Shown here piece after piece: positions 43,021 through 55,379 of a DNA stretch of 64,000 nt. A program made the translations under genes and the position numbers. Position 1 is the first letter of the stretch. Each line of letters opens with the position of its first letter. The stretch covers positions 308,840,781 through 308,904,780 of the forward strand of contig NC_059072.1 in assembly GCF_020497125.1 (NCBI RefSeq), read 5' to 3'. The notes under the pieces are model-generated. The model did not search any database. It was given only the letters and a program-made list of their open reading frames with translations, and was not told where the DNA came from. This DNA is from Mauremys mutica (Eukaryota; Chordata; Testudines; Geoemydidae).

Positions 43021-44780
43021 CATTGTTGGTCATCCTTTAATTTCTTCCAGGACTCCAGCTCCATCTGTCTGGGTCTCACCCCTGAATCACTACATGGGAA
43101 GATGATCTGTTAAAAATTGGGAGGGAGCAAGGAACCCAACAATAGTCGGAAAAAGATGTCAGTTGGAGAAAGAGGTGGGAGTGGGTCAGTCTGAAAGGGA
43201 GAAATAAGACAGTAGTGGGAGGGAGCATGCATGTCGGGGAGCGGGAAGAAAGGCTACGTACATAGCCCTGGATCATATCTAGCTTCAGAGCTGCCATTGT
43301 CTGACACAAAATAGGGAGCACTATCCTCTCCTGGGAATTCATTCCTCATGAGCTCCTTATAGAAAATCCTAGATAACCATTGGGTGCGATGTGTAGTCAA
43401 TGTCTGTATCCCTCTCTGCAAAGGCAAAGAAAAGACACTTTGAACAGAACTCTGGGGATGTCCAGTTTTCAGGAAAGACATGAGTACCACATTACAGAGC
43501 TTGTTCTCTCGCTCTTTTGGATCTCACAGACTATTTTTGAAGAGGAAACAAAATGCTCTTCTCCAAACTCACCAAATTCAGAGCTGTGTAAGTTGTTACA
43601 GAAATAAATCTTCTGTATTTGTCCCCTGTTGTTGCAGTTAGAGGTGGGATGAAAAGGGAACAGGGACAAAGGCAGACTGTGAAAAACGTTAATCAGAGTC
43701 AACCTGGTAAACACTAAGAGTCAAAGCTGTTACGTGTGCATCTGTTGTGGTAGCTTTAGTAACATGTTCGAGGTTTAGACAGTGTTTTACATTTAAAAGG
43801 TTTGCACCATAATGAGAGAGCCCTTTACAAGCCCTGCTGAAGAATCTGGAGACGTCTGCATTTGTTAAGTATGTATACAGGATAAGGCAAGCATACCTTC
43901 AACTACAGTTTTGACATTTGTGATCTGCTGAAGGATGAGCTAGACTCTCCTGGTTTATTGTGTTCAGAACAAATTGTACACAAAGAAATACATGAATACA
44001 CAACTCCTGATGAATACCTACCCCGTGAAAACCTTCTCATTAACTGGCTCAACCAAAGTAGGAATGTTTTGCAACCTCCTATTATAGTCATAAATAATAT
44101 AGATGGAAATGCCCCATTAGACCATCCAGTCTAACATCCTGCAAATTCAGAAGCGTTCCCTATTATGCATTTTAGAGCTGTTTCATTAGACACCGCAAAA
44201 AGAAAAAAAATCCTTCAGAAGATAAGAATATTCAAAAGGCACCTGTCATTTCATATATTTTAATGTAAAAAAAAAAACCCTGGGAATTTATCTCTATTAT
44301 TCAAATCAGCATGTCAAATTAGCATCCATTTAAACTAAAATTAGACATCTTTTTCCTTACGAAGAACTTGAAGTACATGAAATGCTTTTAAGAGAGATCC
44401 TATTCATTTTTTCTCATATAGCCAAGTAGAGTGTTATCGGTGATAGTGCTGTCATTATAATACAATGGTCGTGCTACTTAAGGAGTTACACAACACAGTG
44501 CAGAAAAGCCAGAAGTTTAGTAGGAGAAAAGGATACACCACGATGCTTTCAAACCTCTTGTAGCTCCCCTTAAAAAACATTTAGCTTAAAATATGCATGG
44601 ATTTCAGGGGGGCATTTGGACTGGCCCTTGTAAGTCTATGGCTTGGGGAGGGGGCAGGCTTGATTGGCTGTTTTCACAGGTATTTTCCCCAGGAAGGGGT
44701 GGGGATGTTTAAATTTAGAAGGGGGTGAGGCCAAAGGACAAGACTGTGATGGAAAGGTGGGCTGTAGGGAACCATAGTAA
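43021..44780. other. intergenic DNA, nothing recognised
   Basis: Includes a small CR1-type 3' remnant near 44090-44160 (ccattagaccatccagtcta). No gene is supported. Confidence 0.45.
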
Positions 44781-45216
44781 AATCTGAAAAATGCTTCATG
44801 ACCATTTTATTAGATTTAACTCATGTTTTAAAATCATCACACAAATTAAAGTTGGCTACTCAAGCCTTCAGTGAAGCACAACGTTTACATCCTTTGTGGT
44901 TTCTTGTTGTAATTTGCACAACTCTGTTAATGAACTTCTCAAATGCAGTGCATTCATCTTTGGTGGCTTCTTGCATGCCCAGTACTTCCAGTCCTTCAGC
45001 TGATATGCTATTAGTTCATTCACACGATCAGGCAGAAGGCAACTTCTTTCAGAACACTAAATTCTATTCAATGATGAAAAAGAACACTCACCTGTATCTG
45101 TTGTGACTGGGAATAGCAAGAGCTGAATTCCTACTTCTTTCATCCCAGGAAACATAGCACAAAGATTGGGTTGAGCCACTAGTGATGATAAAAAAGAACT
45201 TGAAGTCAAATCTTCA

Positions 45217-45232
45217 TTCATTCATTCATTCA
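45217..45232 (+). repeat. (ATTC)n microsatellite
   Basis: Short ATTC tetranucleotide run. Confidence 0.85.
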
Positions 45233-45984
45233 TCATATGACATTCCACTCTGTGTTGAAATTCGCTATTCTGTCCTGATCACATGGCAGCCCCATTGCTG
45301 GCAATGCCTCACTCCACTCAACTGTTGGTGTTTTATACGACAGGCATCTATAAAAGCTACGTAGAAGGTGAGCAGAATCCAGAAGTCATTTTTGTAGATT
45401 TGTAAGAATCAAGTCTGTATTTTTTCAGCTAGGTTAACACTTCTTGTCCTCTTCACTGAAGTGCTTTCATTAGTCAACTTCTGGACTGATGTCCTTGCTT
45501 CTTCCAGTACATTTTCAATGGATAGCTCTCTGATTGATTCAAGTGTAGCTTCTATTGCTGGACAAAGATCTACTACTGTTGTAGTAGATGCCTGGATGGC
45601 ATTGTTTAATGACCAAAGTGGTTTCAACAGTAGATTTACAAAAGAGAGAATGGCAATTGTTTTCTCTAAACATAGTAACAAAAGTAGCCCGCCAGCCTCA
45701 CTACTTAGATCTGTCCCATCTTGGTAGATACTTTCCAAAGCCAGCAATAATTGTTGCAGTAATTTTAAGACATCAACCAAGGATCACTCATGGGAAAGTC
45801 AGTGGGTTTTCCCAGGTTGGACTAATTTGAAATTCAGTCCCAGAGCATCTTGTATTTTTCCCAAGACGTTCACTCTTTTTGGACTCTTGTTGAGGAAAAA
45901 AAAAGTATAAAGAACCATTACATTTATGGCTTTTAAAAGGTCTTTTGAAGATTCAGCAACTTGTACTATTGCTAGTTGAGTAGA

Positions 45985-46502
45985 TCATAGAATTGTAGGA
46001 CTAGAAGGGACCTTGAGAGTTCTTCAAGTCCAATCCCCTGCACTCAAGGCAGGACTAAGTATTATCTAGACCATCCCTCACAGGTATTTGTCTAACCTGC
46101 TCTTAAAAACCTCCAATGATGGAGATTCTACAACATCCCTAGGCAATTTCTTCCTCTGCTTACTTACCCTGACAGTTAGGAAGTTTTTCTTAATGTCCAA
46201 CCTAAACTGCCTTTGCTGCAGTTTAAACCAGTTGCTTCTTGTTCTATCCTCAGAGGTTAACAAGAACAATTTTTCTCTTTCTTCCTTGTGAAAATCTTTT
46301 ATGTACTTGAAAACTGTTATCATGCCCCCTCTCAGTCTTCTCTTCTCCAGACTAAACAAACCCAGTTCTTTCAATCTTCCCTCATAGCTCATGTTTTCTA
46401 GACCTTTAATCATTTTTGTCACTCTCCTCTGGATTTTCTCCAACTTTTCCACATCTTTCCTGAAATGTGGCGCCCAGAACTGGACACAATATTCCAAATG
46501 AG
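45985..46502 (-). mobile_element. CR1 LINE 3' end inserted in hAT relic, long open C-terminal frame
   Basis: The minus strand keeps a 139-codon open frame of CR1 ORF2 C-terminus: MEYCVQFWAPHFRKDVEKLE, LENMSYEGRLKELGLFSLEK, then FRLDIKKNFLTVRV and VVESPSLEVFKSRLDKYL. The 3' end (plus strand tcatagaattgtaggacta at 45985) is the inverted attctatga tail. Being open, this copy is younger than other CR1 pieces in the window, and younger than the hAT relic it interrupts. Confidence 0.9.
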
Positions 46503-47485
46503 GCTATATCAGCGCAGAGTAGAGTGGACTACTGCAGTAGAGCAGACTACTGCATCTACTGGCCTCCCACTGACATCAAGATATTTTATGCAATGACTTA
46601 ATACTTGATGCCCATTTGCATCAATGCATTCATCAGCCATGTATGCAATTTTTTTTACTGTGATGAAAGAGTTCTTCACTTTTTCAACTGCTGAGTCTTT
46701 CACTGTTGCACTGCATGCTTCTAACCAGTCAGTTGAGTTTCTTGCAGAAAGATAGTGAGCATTTGCCAGTCTTGTTTGGAACCAGTGTCCAACTTCAGAG
46801 TTAACAAGTTGTCTTCCAGTTAGTAGTGTGTGGTATCTCTTGCTTAAATAGAATAGATGTGACAGCCATGTTTGTTTGCATAAACTTTGTTGTGTCTCCA
46901 GCATTCTTAACAACCTCATAAAGTGCTTTTAAAATTGGCTTTGACAGTGACTGGCTTATAAGGCTTTCTGCATGTCAATGCAGTCTAGAGGCTTGGTGTT
47001 TTGCAGCCTTTTCACGTAGTTTGTCAGTATTGGCTTTGCTGATCAATCTGGCAAACTAAGCTCCTCCAATTTTATCAATTGTAGCAGTAGGAAGCTTTCC
47101 TTCTTCGTAAGCTTTTTTGCAAATGGTGCAATAGTTGTCATCTTTCTTAACTTCAATAAATGGGAAACGTTTGACCAACAAACATCAGGAACTTTAGGTT
47201 GTGGAGATACTGTTTCTTCAGTAGGTAGCTGTATGTGTGCCTCGGGCCGTTCAGAAGTAGATACATCACTTGAACCAGATGACGTGTTGGTATATTCTTG
47301 GTTTTTGTTATGGTCTTCATCTTGGTTGGTTTGACCACTGCGTGGGTGGGGATGATGGGGAAGTTCAGGGGGGATGTAGGGAAATCCCTGTGGTACATAG
47401 GGCCCACCCAAGGCTTGAGGTTTAAGTAGAACTCAGATGGTACATAAGCCTTGTGGTCGGTGAATTTAACCCCTAATTCTGGCAA

Positions 47486-49084
47486 TTTCTGAGGGGTTTT
47501 TTTATGAGCATGAGTAAAAGAAAAGCTATAAGAAAGAAAGTTCAGCTATATTCAGCACCCCTGCAATAAATACTGAATGGGACCAGATCAACAGCCATGA
47601 CAGTTAGCAGGTAAGAAAAAATGTTCTCTCTCTCTTTCAAAAGCATGTCTGCTGATCTGATGCAGGTGGGTCATAGCTCATGGTGAGAAACTGTATATAT
47701 ACCAGATGGAATAAAGATGTTAAAAGCATGTCTCCCCCCTGCCCCAAGCTTCCCAGAAGGATTATATAAGAAAAAGAATTTGGAGCAATCTCCTCCCTAA
47801 ATTCAGCATCTGAACATGCTAAAAGGCCAATCTTACAGTTGTAGAAGGGATCCAGCCAGGTGCTACAGAACCTTAGAAAAGCACACACATCAGGGTCAAT
47901 TCACAGCTCTCTTCGGACAGTGCAGTCTGATCTAAAACTGTACTGAGGAATCCTCTGGCAGTGGGCAGTTTCTATAGCACCTGCTATGCCACCCCCCTCC
48001 ACATTCCAATCTCACACCAGATCAAACCCAAAGCAAATCCATTGATTTAACCAAATGTACACGGATAAGAAATGGAGTGTAGAAATGGACTGCTGCAGAG
48101 TTAGTTCAACTTTACTCTAATGCAAATGTCCTCTTGGGCTTGCTTGTACAGCTATAGGAAAGGGAAATTAAGGAGGTGGGGAATCAGTCCTCAAAACATG
48201 CTACTGTAACGTCACAGTAGGTTCAGAGATACACCCTGGACACTTGAAACCTTTTATAAACAAAACAGGGGTTATTTGGCAACAGTGCCATTTAGTCTAA
48301 ATTAATGAAATAACACAAAATATAGCCAAGAAGTGTTTGTTTGCTTACCAAAGCTTGTGCATTTTGAATAGATCTGTTGGTATGTAACAGAGACTAATGG
48401 GAGAGTGTTTGAACTGCACACACTGGATCCAGGGTGCCTCTCATGCTTTAAGTTTAAAACAAGCCATGAAGTTTTGGACCCCCTGTGATGTAATTGTGTG
48501 CATTAAAGGTCTCTGGCAGTGTTCAATGTATTAAGCATGGGTGGGAATGAGGGATCTGGGATTATGACACATTCAAATTCCAGATTGTCTTCCTGGTGGG
48601 AGCTATAATGATCATCTCCTGACTTCTGGAGAAACAAGAGCTAAGGCAGAGAAATCCTTGTGGAAGTTGAGGATAACACCTCATGTATATTTTTTCATAG
48701 CCTCAAAGGCCCATGCAAACCATTCATTTTGCTCTGCAATGGGTGAAGGTTCAGGAGGTGGAGGTCCTTTCATTTGCACCCAAAGTTTGCCATAGAGAGA
48801 GTCTGAGCAGACTGGGGAGGGATGGACGCTGGACGACTCAATCTTCAAGTCTGCCAATGTGTGACACAAGCCACCAAAGGCGTGACAAACGGCCAAAGCC
48901 CAGGGTACCCTTGTTCTGTTGCGTGTTGGGCCATAATTGGCAATGATAATGGGTTTTCACTGTATGAGTTCAATAACAAGTTTGGCAACCAGATGGAAGG
49001 GTCGTGTCCCAACAGTTGCTTAGGGACTGGTGGGTTTGAGGAGAAGGGCTGTGCCTGGGTTTCTCTGGGCACTAGAAGAGGGAT
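47486..49084. other. intergenic DNA, nothing recognised
   Basis: No supported gene or clear repeat. Confidence 0.45.
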
Positions 49085-50000
49085 TTAGGGATAGTCTCTT
49101 CCCAGGCTGCCCCCAATGCAATTAATTCAGGTTAGGCCACCTCCCATAGGGCAGCCCCACCTAGAATTGCCCTCCTGTGGGAGGCTGTGGTATGACAGGC
49201 ACACCTGCCTCATTTCCCCTCCTTCACTGTCCCCCGAAATAGGTCAAAGAGTCTTTCTGTGTGTGAATGGGGGTTAAGCTAGGCCAAAAGAAAGCCCCAG
49301 CACATAAACCATAGCCCAAGTCTCATAACCATAGTTCAGACAATACATCAAGTAAAGGTGTCCCCCAGCATCCCTCAGCACCCCACCCCAGCTCTCCAGT
49401 ACAGCTCTAGGGTCCAGCAGCACCCCACCCCAACTCCCCTCCGGAGTCCCTTAGCACCATGGCCCAGCACTCCAGGGTGGCTCCAGGGTCCCTCACCATG
49501 CTTCACTCCCAGCCTTCAGCCCCCTCTGGCCTTCTGAGAGCCAACAAGCATCTCCCTCTGCTGCTCTCAGCCTTCAGCTCTCTCCTGCCTTCTCTGGCCA
49601 TGGCTCTCTGGGTTAGCAAGCCACCCTCACCCTGGCTTCCTGGTAATTCCTTCCTCTGTCCAGGGAGTGCCGGCAGAGAGCTCTCTGCAGCTTTTCCCAG
49701 AGACCTCCTCCAGCCTCCTGACTGTCTCTCACCAGCTCTCCTCCCCCTCAGAGTCTCCCAGGCGCTGTCCTACCCTCTCACTTGGCCAAACTGGGAGCAC
49801 CTGTTCGGGCATGGGCGGGCGGGGGGGGAGCTGGACCTGCTTCATTTACAGGGGCCAGCCATATTGAGACACCCCCACCCCAGTAGACAATGAATTCAGG
49901 TCCCCCTGTCTCACCCTATGCCAATGCATTTGCTGCTGCCCCCTGGAGGTCATTACTGCCACTCCTCTCCTCCCCTCTGAGAGCAGTGATGGGGAAGTGA
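49085..50000. repeat. LTR-like C-rich dispersed repeat
   Basis: C-rich tandem phrases (cagcaccccaccccagctct, cagcaccccaccccaactcc) near 49380-49440 and the overall composition suggest an LTR fragment. Ends are not resolved. Long frames here are due to C-rich composition. Confidence 0.35.
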
Positions 50001-52572
50001 GGGAGCAGTCAGGTCTGGAGAAAGGGGAAAATAGGGAGTGGAGCCTTCCAGCCTGTGACCAGCCCAGCAGCTCAAGACTTGCTCCACTTCCGCCTTCTCC
50101 CCTCCCTTCCATGAATAATGTAGATGCTCAACTACTCGCTCACTCCTCCATTACCCAAACATGCCTTGTGGTGCCTGTGCCTCCGCCTTTTCTTTGCTGC
50201 TTGGGGGGAGGGGAAGGGGAGAGGAGTGGACAAGAGAGGAGCAGAGGTGTGAGGCTGCTGGAGGAGGGTCTTCCCCTCCTTTTTCCACCCTCACTACCCA
50301 GCTACTGCTGCTCCAGGGGTTTGCAGGACACGCTGAGAAGGTGGGGCAGTGGGACAGGGCTCCTGGGCACAGGCAATGGAGAAGGTACCATGCCATGTGG
50401 TACAGATGAAGGCTCTGCTTGCCCTTTCCATTGCCTCCTCCTCCTCTGACTTGGAGGGGCTGTCTGCACCATCAGGAGATTGCACACAAACCAGCCATCT
50501 GTCTCTGTGGCCGCACAGGTGGAAGGTGGCAGCATTTTGCTTTGGCTTGTCCCTCTCCTCATGCACTGGAAAGAGAGCACACCAAAAGGATGCCAAGGGC
50601 CAAGCTACCAAACAAGTGAGTGACCAAGAAACCTAAAAGTCCTATCTGCATATAATGCTCAAGGCGCCTTTCCCTCCTCCTCCCCCCACCATTAATTGGC
50701 AAGAAATTCACTGTAGAAAGTCACAACCCCATATATAAGGACAGGAAGAACGTGGGAGTTATTGACTGCTATTTAGTATGGCTAGAGGAGGCAGATAGAG
50801 TCAAAGGAGGGTGAGCCTTCCAGCACCTGGCTGACAGCTTTGAACTGCTTCTGCAGGGAGTGATAAAGGGCCTGAATCATTAGTGCCGGATCAGCAGAAA
50901 TCCTTTAGCAAGAAAAATAAATAGCTCATGAGAACACTTGCCCATTTTTAAAAGGCAGCATTGTCTTTGACAAGCATTCCTGATGCATCTACAGAGCTAA
51001 CTTGTGGGAGATTTAAAGCATGGAGAATAGTAAAGAGTAATTAGAACAGACAAAGGATGCGTGTCAAACAAGAAAAGAAAGTGATGAAATAAAGAAATTA
51101 CACAAGTCTGTGTGTCGTCAAATATATGGAACAGCAAAAACTGAGAGGCAGGACTGTGAGTGATGTGAAATAGCAGGTATGGAAATAGTCCAATCTGTCA
51201 CGAAATGTGACAAACAAGATGACCAACAGCACTGCGGAAAAATCAGATTATGTGTCATTACTTTTGAAGGTGTAATTGTAACATTTTTATTAATAACATC
51301 AGAGAAAAAAAATCTAACCCAGGTTTTCCTTTTTAAAGTGGAGTGTATTAGAGGTTAATAAAGAGAACAATACATTAAGAAATTATACTTTGATTTTTTG
51401 AATAGCTTCAGCTTCTTGCTAATTGAATCAAGAGGATTTACAGAAGTGGGATTTCTGGATGTATTATGATTTTGGGAAGTTTTGCAGATCTTTGGCCCAA
51501 TTTAGCAAAACCATGAAGTTCGCACTTTGCTGTACACTGTGTTCTTAAGACTCATTTATGTCAATTCTTAAAGTTAAGTGTGTGCTTGAGTGTTTTACTG
51601 GATCAGGGGCAGCATGCTCTGCAGGCCTGAGTGCTTGCTGCACCGAGTTGGACTTTTACATGTGTCTAAGTCCTGGGGTAAACTGGGCCTTTATCACAAT
51701 AAAAGGGAGTTCAAACAAGTTCTTCAAAAACATTGTGATCTACACAGCAGTACAAAAAATAAAGAACTTTATAAAATAACCTACCTTGTGTTTTGCAATA
51801 CATAAACTACACAGAGCATCACTGACCAGCAAGACAACTTTGATCAACTGAGAACTATATTTGTTAGTCTGCGTCTTCTTTTTTTACTAATAGAAAAATG
51901 TGGCTTGTAGCCAGTTAATATGTGCAGTGCAGCCAAAATATTATGAGGGCATACTATTCAGCATACTCGTCTGCCTATGCTATTAGAAGCAATTGCTTCC
52001 ATTAACAATAATTGGAGATGTGCATATAATGAGTTACCAGATCATAGAGGTAATGTTCTGGAAGCAGACTAGCATGACATGGGGTAAGGATAACATCCTG
52101 TAATAACTAAGGCATCCCCTCTATCCCTCCCTGCCCCACTGCTCCCCTGAAGAATCTGCTGAAATTGTCAAATGTAGTATTTCATGGGTGCAGATGAAAA
52201 CACAGCTATTTGTTCTAATTTTTGATGTGTTTTATAAAGCTTTTATGACACTATGGTACAGCTAGTAGAGCATTTTGGTGTGGGCGTGGGGGTGTTTTTC
52301 AAATAAAGTTATTATTTTTCATATGCATGCCCCATTTCAAGTGCCTCAGTTTGGGATGGGCTGAGAGCACTGAAATTTAATGTGATTTGAAAAGCTGTTA
52401 TTTAGCTGTTCACCCTGCTGGTAAAATTCCTCCCCTGTCGTCTTTTTCTGTACTAAAGGAGCAACCCACATATTTTCAATCTGACTGACTTTTATTGCAG
52501 ATTAAAGGAAACAAGAAAGAATAAAGGTAAAGTCTCTGAGGGAGCACAGTTTGTGTCTCTTTTGTTAAGATG
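50001..52572. other. intergenic DNA, nothing recognised
   Basis: The first 700 bp are GC-rich with overlapping frames on both strands. The rest is AT-rich. No supported gene. Confidence 0.45.
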
Positions 52573-52757
52573 CTCATAGAACCATAGGGTGAGAAGGGAC
52601 CTCAGGGGTCATCTAGTCTAATCCCCTGCCACGATGCAGAATTCATTTTGTCTAAACCATCAAAGACAGATGGGTATCCAGCCTCTTTTTGAAAACCTCC
52701 AGTGAAGGAGCTCCCATGACTTGCCTAAGCAGTTTGTCCCACGCTGTATCAATGCTG
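52573..52757 (-). mobile_element. CR1-type LINE 3' end
   Basis: gctcatagaaccatagggtg, a gggacctcaggggtcatcta block, then aaacctccagtgaaggagct, give the inverted CR1 3' end, including the attctatga-type tail. Confidence 0.8.
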
Positions 52758-52765
52758 ACTCACAG

Positions 52766-53017
52766 CAAAGGTGAAAGTAAGCCGGTAGGTCGGTACACAG
52801 CCGATCATACTGGCACGGGGCATCTTCCCCAGGCTGGTGATTTAAAGGGCCTGAGGGTCCTGGCAGCGGCCGGAGCCCCAGGCCCTTTAAATTGCTGCCA
52901 GAGCCCCGATTTAAAGGGCCCGGGGATTTAAAGGCCCTGCCCCCTCTTGTTGAGGCCCTGCCCCCTTGCTCAGGACTCTGGCGTACTGATAAGTCCTTTA
53001 AGTTACTTTCACCCCTG
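52766..53017. mobile_element. non-autonomous hAT MITE (252 bp)
   Basis: The ends CAAAGGTGAAAGTAA and TTACTTTCACCCCTG are inverted repeats. The 8-bp duplication is ACTCACAG (52758-52765) and CCTCACAG (53018-53025). The interior repeats gatttaaagggcc. Confidence 0.8.
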
Positions 53018-53032
53018 CCTCACAGATACCTT

Positions 53033-53233
53033 AGGACTCGTCTACACAGCAATTTAGTGCATGACAAGCCAGGATGCAAATCTGTAGCACACTAGCTTGT
53101 CATTTACTAAACTGTCCATATGGACGCTGCTGCTGCTAAAAGTTCCATAATGTGCTTTGACATACTGCACGCAGCCAGCTAGTGCAAGCTATAGATTCAC
53201 ACCCTGGCTTGCCGCGCCATGTAGACAAGCCCT
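53033..53233. mobile_element. MITE with TGTCTACA-type ends
   Basis: The ends AGGACTCGTCTACACAG and CATGTAGACAAGCCCT pair imperfectly, and the GTCTACAC core matches the Harbinger ends elsewhere in the window. A clean target duplication is not visible. No coding capacity. Confidence 0.6.
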
Positions 53234-53732
53234 CAGAAGTTTAAAGGAGCTGCAAGAGAAAACAAAGTCATCACAATTACATGGACATATACACCCCATT
53301 TATCCCCTGTAATATTTTTTTAACTACGTTTACTTTTGTAAAAGGTCTGCATTCACACAGTGGCCAACAGCATCTGGCACTTGTTTTTCCTCCAGCACAT
53401 TCTCCTTTACACCAGTGTGGTATGTCCTGGCTTTATTTAATTTTAAATGCCAGAGCCAGCCACAATATTTAAGGGAAGTTATCAAGGCAGTGAAATAATT
53501 GAAACTTGGACAGACAAGGAGACTGACCTTTCCTATCAACCAACAGATGGGCAACAGTTCCCGGAGCAGAGATGGGACAAGCTCAGCCAAGGGTTGACAG
53601 AGATGTAATGAATTAACAGGACAATTTGTTGTGAATATGAATAGTATAGAAAGATCTGCAATCCTGGGGGTAGAGTATGGAGAGAGGGAATATGTGTATA
53701 CCATTGTTCTTGCTACTGGATAAGTAAATAAC
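53234..53732. other. intergenic DNA, nothing recognised
   Basis: Short frames only, including a 134-codon minus-strand one without recognisable domains. Confidence 0.45.
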
Positions 53733-53744
53733 ATCTTTGTAGAT

Positions 53745-53854
53745 GCAGCAAAGAGTCCTGTGGCACCTTATAGACTAACAGACGTTTTGGAGCATGAGCT
53801 TTCGTGGGTGAATACCCACTTCGTCAGATCCAGACTAACACGGTTACCCCTCTG
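53745..53854 (+). mobile_element. 5'-inverted retroelement fragment, second copy
   Basis: The 12-bp duplication ATCTTTGTAGAT (53733-53744 and 53855-53866) flanks it. An inverted 5' part (gcagcaaagagtcctgtggc ... acccacttcgtca) is joined directly to the tail ccagactaacacggttaccc. Same family as 32160-32356, but only one arm is kept. The minus strand reads CTGACGAAGTGGGTATTC followed by ACCCACGAAAGC, the hammerhead-like core. Confidence 0.7.
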
Positions 53855-53994
53855 ATCTTTGTAGATTGCTCTGTAGGGAACCAACAGCCAATTCAAAAGA
53901 AGAAGGATGGTATTTTCTACACGCAGTATATTGCATCTTCCAGCCAAAGGTCTCAAAGCATTTTACAGACTTTAATAAATGTAACCCCTGTCAG

Positions 53995-54115
53995 TTATGG
54001 AAGTATTATCACCATTTTACAGATGAGGAAACTAAGGCACAAAGAGGGTGAGAGAGGTTAAGGCCACACAGGATTTTGTGGCACAGTCACAAATAGAACT
54101 TAGGACTCTCTATTC
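53995..54115 (-). repeat. MIR-like SINE
   Basis: attatcaccattttacagat, then gaggaaactaaggcacaaag and aggttaaggccacacagg, give a clear reverse-oriented MIR core. Confidence 0.7.
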
Positions 54116-54119
54116 CTAG

Positions 54120-54850
54120 ACTGGTATCTGTAAAGGAATTCACTCACCAGTGGAGCCTTCTCCTGGCTGAGCATAGTGGCTTCCTCCCAGTCTGGCATCC
54201 CCTGTGACAGTTGCTCCAGCACTGCAGTGATCTGCCTTCTCTTAACTTGGCCTGCTGCCCAGCTCACAATTTAGTAGATTTCTTCCAGGGTAACAAGAGG
54301 CCAACAAAATAAACAGTTCCAGTGTCCTCACCAAAAGGTCTTCAGCCCCAGCTCCGGGCCCTATGATCCTCACAGCCTTCTCTCAGGGCTCTCCATTGGT
54401 CCATATCCCCTTCTCAGGGGCTTCATATCACTTTCTCGGTAGCTGGTGGGCCCTCCCACTACACTGGATTCCAGCCCAGGGACCAATAACTAGCAGCCAA
54501 GGTCTGCTCAGTCCCACTCTTTGCTGCTGTTTCCCTGGCTCCTTCCTACCCAGCCTTTCTCAGGCCTTGTCCCCTGCAACATCTCTATATTCCACCTTGT
54601 TTCAGGGCCAGGACCCTCCCCTGAAATCCTCTAACAAAACCCCAGCGTAGAATTATAAATGAAAACCTACTTCCAACCTTCCTGGAAGTAACTTTACATC
54701 TCTCCTAAGTAAATGTCTCTTAGGGCTCCCTCGCTGGGAGTCCAGTTCCTGCCCTTTTTCCAGGACCTCCCACCAGAGCCTGCGCCACTCCGGGGGTGGT
54801 TCTACGTCACTTCTGGCTGCTCACCAGCCTCTTCTGCTCCGGTGAGGATC
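54120..54850. repeat. LTR-like dispersed repeat
   Basis: This pyrimidine-rich block resembles other turtle LTR fragments in composition. Its ends and duplication are not resolved. Confidence 0.35.
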
Positions 54851-55094
54851 CCGGGGCTTGCTGGTTTTCAGTGGGCAATGTATTAGACTTTCACTGGGAT
54901 TTAAATGTGCACAACTCATATGTTCAAATAAGTGTGATGATCGCTGAGCATCCATATACACAACACAAACGCACGCCTCATAATTCCTGCTTCCTGTTGT
55001 GTATGACACCAAACTGGATAAAATCATAACAGGAGGGCTGCTTTTGTCCCGCTGCATTAACAGCATTGGAGCCCATCTTAGCTCATTGAATAAC

Positions 55095-55355
55095 ATGATC
55101 CACTGACTGGAAGTTGACGCTAGACAAATTCAGACTGGAAATATGGTGGATATTTTTAACAGTGAGAGTAATTAACCATTTGACCATTTTACCAAGGGTT
55201 ATGGAGAAGGACAATTATTGAATCAAGACTGAATGTTTTTCTAAAAGTTCTGCTCTAAGAATCGTTTGGGGAAGTTCTATGCCCTGTGCTATAAAGGAGG
55301 TCAGACTAGATGATCACAGTGGTCCCTTCTGGCCTTAAAAATCTATGAATCCACT
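55095..55355 (+). mobile_element. CR1-type LINE 3' end
   Basis: gctagacaaattcagactgg, then gtcagactagatgatcacag, tggtcccttctggcctta and atctatgaatc. Sense orientation, with 5' truncation. Nearly the same block occurs at 4860-5090. Confidence 0.8.
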
Positions 55356-55379
55356 ATAAACATAAGAGAGGCGGGAATG

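Larger units (their letters stand above)
44800..47460 (-). pseudogene. decayed hAT-family transposase, split by a CR1 insertion
   Basis: Read on the minus strand in shifting frames: an N-terminal Pro-rich part (MGGPYVPQGFPYIPPE, 47411), AYEEGKLPTATIDKIGGA near 47080, KANTDKLREKAAKHQASRLH, and SLSKPILKALYEVVKNAGDT. Then comes YMADECIDANGHQVLSHCIK at about 46590-46650, which resembles the first-aspartate region of hAT transposases. After the CR1 insertion at 45985-46502 the dimerisation part resumes: SIYQDGTDLSSEAGGLL, LKPLWSLNNAIQASTTTV, IRELSIENVLEEA. Only weak traces continue to about 44800. Many frameshifts and stops make it dead. Large size and domain order suggest an autonomous hAT relic rather than a host gene; a domesticated THAP/ZMYM-type gene is the alternative. 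Confidence 0.7.

Noticed and set aside
45217..45232. Possible CRISPR-like direct repeats at this and other microsatellites
   Set aside because: These are simple tandem repeats without spacers in a eukaryotic genome.
49459..49893. A 144-codon frame beginning MAQHSRVAPG
   Set aside because: Biased C-rich LTR-like DNA, no domain, and equally long frames on overlapping phases.
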